Positions 62,889 through 64,000 of a DNA stretch of 64,000 bases are shown here, one piece after another. Position 1 is the stretch's first letter. Each line of letters begins with the position of its first letter. The stretch is from Desulfuromonadales bacterium (GTDB lineage: Bacteria; Desulfobacterota; Desulfuromonadia; Desulfuromonadales; JAGXHI01). A program made the translations under genes and the position numbers. The notes under the pieces were generated by a model that saw only the letters and a program-made list of their open reading frames with translations, searched no databases and was not told the DNA's origin. The stretch covers positions 1 to 64,000 of the forward strand of contig JAGXHI010000068.1 in the NCBI GenBank assembly GCA_024636295.1, written 5' to 3'.

Positions 62889-64000
62889 CTATTTTTTTGC
62901 GCTTTTTCCGGAAGGCGCCTTTTCAGAAGCGGTCTTTTTCTTGGAAGCCGTCTTTTTTCCGGAAGCGGTTTTCTTCGAAGAGGGGCCCTTGGCCGATGCC
63001 TCTTTGGGTGCTTTCTCCGGGGGCGCAATGACCTCGTTCCAGTCACAGCCCTCCCGAGGGCATTTTCGAACCGTACCGAACCTTTTGGTCGTCTTCTCCA
63101 CCACCAGGGGGAATGAGCATTTGGGGCAGGGTTCGGGAATCGGCAGGTCCCAGAGAGCGTATTTGCATTTGGGATAACGGTTGCAGGAGTAGAAGATTTT
63201 GCCGTAGCGGCTCTTCTTCTCCATGAGCTCCCCTTCCTTGCATTCAGGACAGGCTATCCCGAGGGACTTCGGTTTTACCAGGGGTTGTATGTTGCGGCAC
63301 TCCGGGTACGCAGAGCAGGCCAGGAACTTGCCGTACCGGCCTTCCTTGATGAGCATGGGCGCTCCGCACTTGTCGCATTTCTCCTCGGAGAGGACAGGCT
63401 CTTCCCTTTCTTCCGAAGAGAGCGGCTCGGTATGCCGGCACTCGGGGAATCCCGAGCAGGCAAGAAATTTGCCGGCGCGGCCGAGTTTCACCACCAGCGG
63501 TTTTTCACATTTTGGGCAGGTGCGGTCGGTTTTCTCCGTGGTGACATCCTCTTTCGTCACCTCCTGTTCCTTCTGGCGAAGCAGGCTTATGAAAGCTTCC
63601 CAGAAATCCCGAAGAACAGGCTGCCAGCTCTGCTCACCCCGGGAGATGGCATCGAGATTTTCCTCCATCTTCGCGGTGAAGTCGTAATCGACGTACCGCT
63701 CGAAATGCCCCGTAAGCAGATCGCTGACCACCATCCCGACATCCTCGGGATAGAAGGTCCGCTTTTCCAGTTGCACGTACTTGCGCATCACCAATGTGTT
63801 GATAATGGACGCATAGGTGGAGGGGCGGCCGATGCCATATTCCTCCAGGGTCTTGACCAGGCTTGCCTCCGTAAAACGGGGGGGCGGCTGAGTGAAATGC
63901 TGTTCAGGATCCAGCTTTTCGCAGGGGAGTTTTTGCCCTTCATCGAGAGGAGGAAGCATTCCTTCCGCTTTTTCTTCGGCGTCGTCGGTTCCCTCGATGT
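62889..64000 (-). CDS. topA: DNA topoisomerase I, C-terminal part (gene continues beyond the window)
   Basis: The visible 370 residues are the end of a type IA topoisomerase. The EGMLPPLDEGQKL, PPPRFTEASLVKTLEEYGIGRPSTYASII and YPEDVGMVVSDLL segments belong to the catalytic toroid. Four zinc-binding modules follow (CPKC...C; CDKC...C; CPEC...C; CPKC...C), then a Lys/Ser/Ala-rich basic tail. The active-site tyrosine and N-terminal TOPRIM domain lie outside the window. The enzyme relaxes negative supercoils. Confidence 0.95.
   Translation of the reverse strand, partial: IEGTDDAEEKAEGMLPPLDEGQKLPCEKLDPEQHFTQPPPRFTEASLVKTLEEYGIGRPSTYASIINTLVMRKYVQLEKRTFYPEDVGMVVSDLLTGHFERYVDYDFTAKMEENLDAISRGEQSWQPVLRDFWEAFISLLRQKEQEVTKEDVTTEKTDRTCPKCEKPLVVKLGRAGKFLACSGFPECRHTEPLSSEEREEPVLSEEKCDKCGAPMLIKEGRYGKFLACSAYPECRNIQPLVKPKSLGIACPECKEGELMEKKSRYGKIFYSCNRYPKCKYALWDLPIPEPCPKCSFPLVVEKTTKRFGTVRKCPREGCDWNEVIAPPEKAPKEASAKGPSSKKTASGKKTASKKKTASEKAPSGKSAKK

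Overview
The window reads as a chromosome segment of a GC-rich deltaproteobacterium of the Desulfuromonadia (Geobacter/Desulfuromonas type). The clues are GEMM-I riboswitches, a 13-heme extracellular-type cytochrome, a glnB-amtB locus flanked by a GnfK/GnfR-like kinase and ANTAR regulator, anaerobe-type BadF/HgdB dehydratase activators, and a probable selenocysteine-containing DsbA/FrnE protein. No rRNA, tRNA, CRISPR array or complete insertion sequence was seen. Taxonomy is inferred from gene content only.

Layout. 1-8.1 kb: an IS-like terminal repeat, then a GEMM-I aptamer abutting an ECF sigma factor, its zinc-binding anti-sigma factor, a second aptamer with a terminator, and two very large secreted lipoproteins (one Tat-dependent, one with pentapeptide repeats). 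8.2-12.7 kb: a short-chain dehydrogenase, a Spy/CpxP-like lipoprotein, a PAS protein and an OmpR/CpxA-like two-component pair. 12.8-16.8 kb: a YhcH-family protein, a DUF3047 protein, a PD-(D/E)XK nuclease-XPD helicase fusion and a cupredoxin lipoprotein. 16.8-19.7 kb (minus): aldehyde dehydrogenase and AzlC/AzlD. 19.9-24 kb: a CLC channel with CBS domains and a PcrA/UvrD helicase. 24-28 kb: DUF3820, DUF3750, aldo/keto reductase and phosphofructokinase.

27.9-33.1 kb (minus) is a nitrogen-control locus: histidine kinase, a sigma-54-like promoter, an attenuator leader, glnB, amtB, a TorF-like porin and the ANTAR regulator. 33.4-43.4 kb carries an ABC exporter, lgt, the two dehydratase-activator proteins, two lipoproteins and a CPBP membrane protein. 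The DsbA/FrnE gene at 43.4 kb has an in-frame UGA in its UPWC motif with a good SECIS-like hairpin. 44-47 kb (minus) holds small conserved proteins, a methyltransferase and elbB. 47.3-51.7 kb holds a PKD-monoheme lipoprotein and, behind a strong promoter and a third GEMM-I riboswitch/terminator, the 13-heme cytochrome. 51.9-54.8 kb has speA and speE; then come repeats, proC and small proteins. 56.8-64 kb (minus) runs as a housekeeping series: membrane protein, gph, NSS transporter, yggS, maf, trmFO and topA (cut by the window end).

The unifying theme is cyclic-dinucleotide control of the cell surface. Three GEMM-I aptamers precede surface or redox genes. By my alignment to Vc2 numbering two carry A at position 20 (the type associated with cGAMP sensing in Geobacter) and one carries G (the c-di-GMP type). 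The most unusual arrangement is the aptamer whose closing stem sits directly at the start codon of an ECF sigma factor, which would put a sigma regulon under a second messenger.
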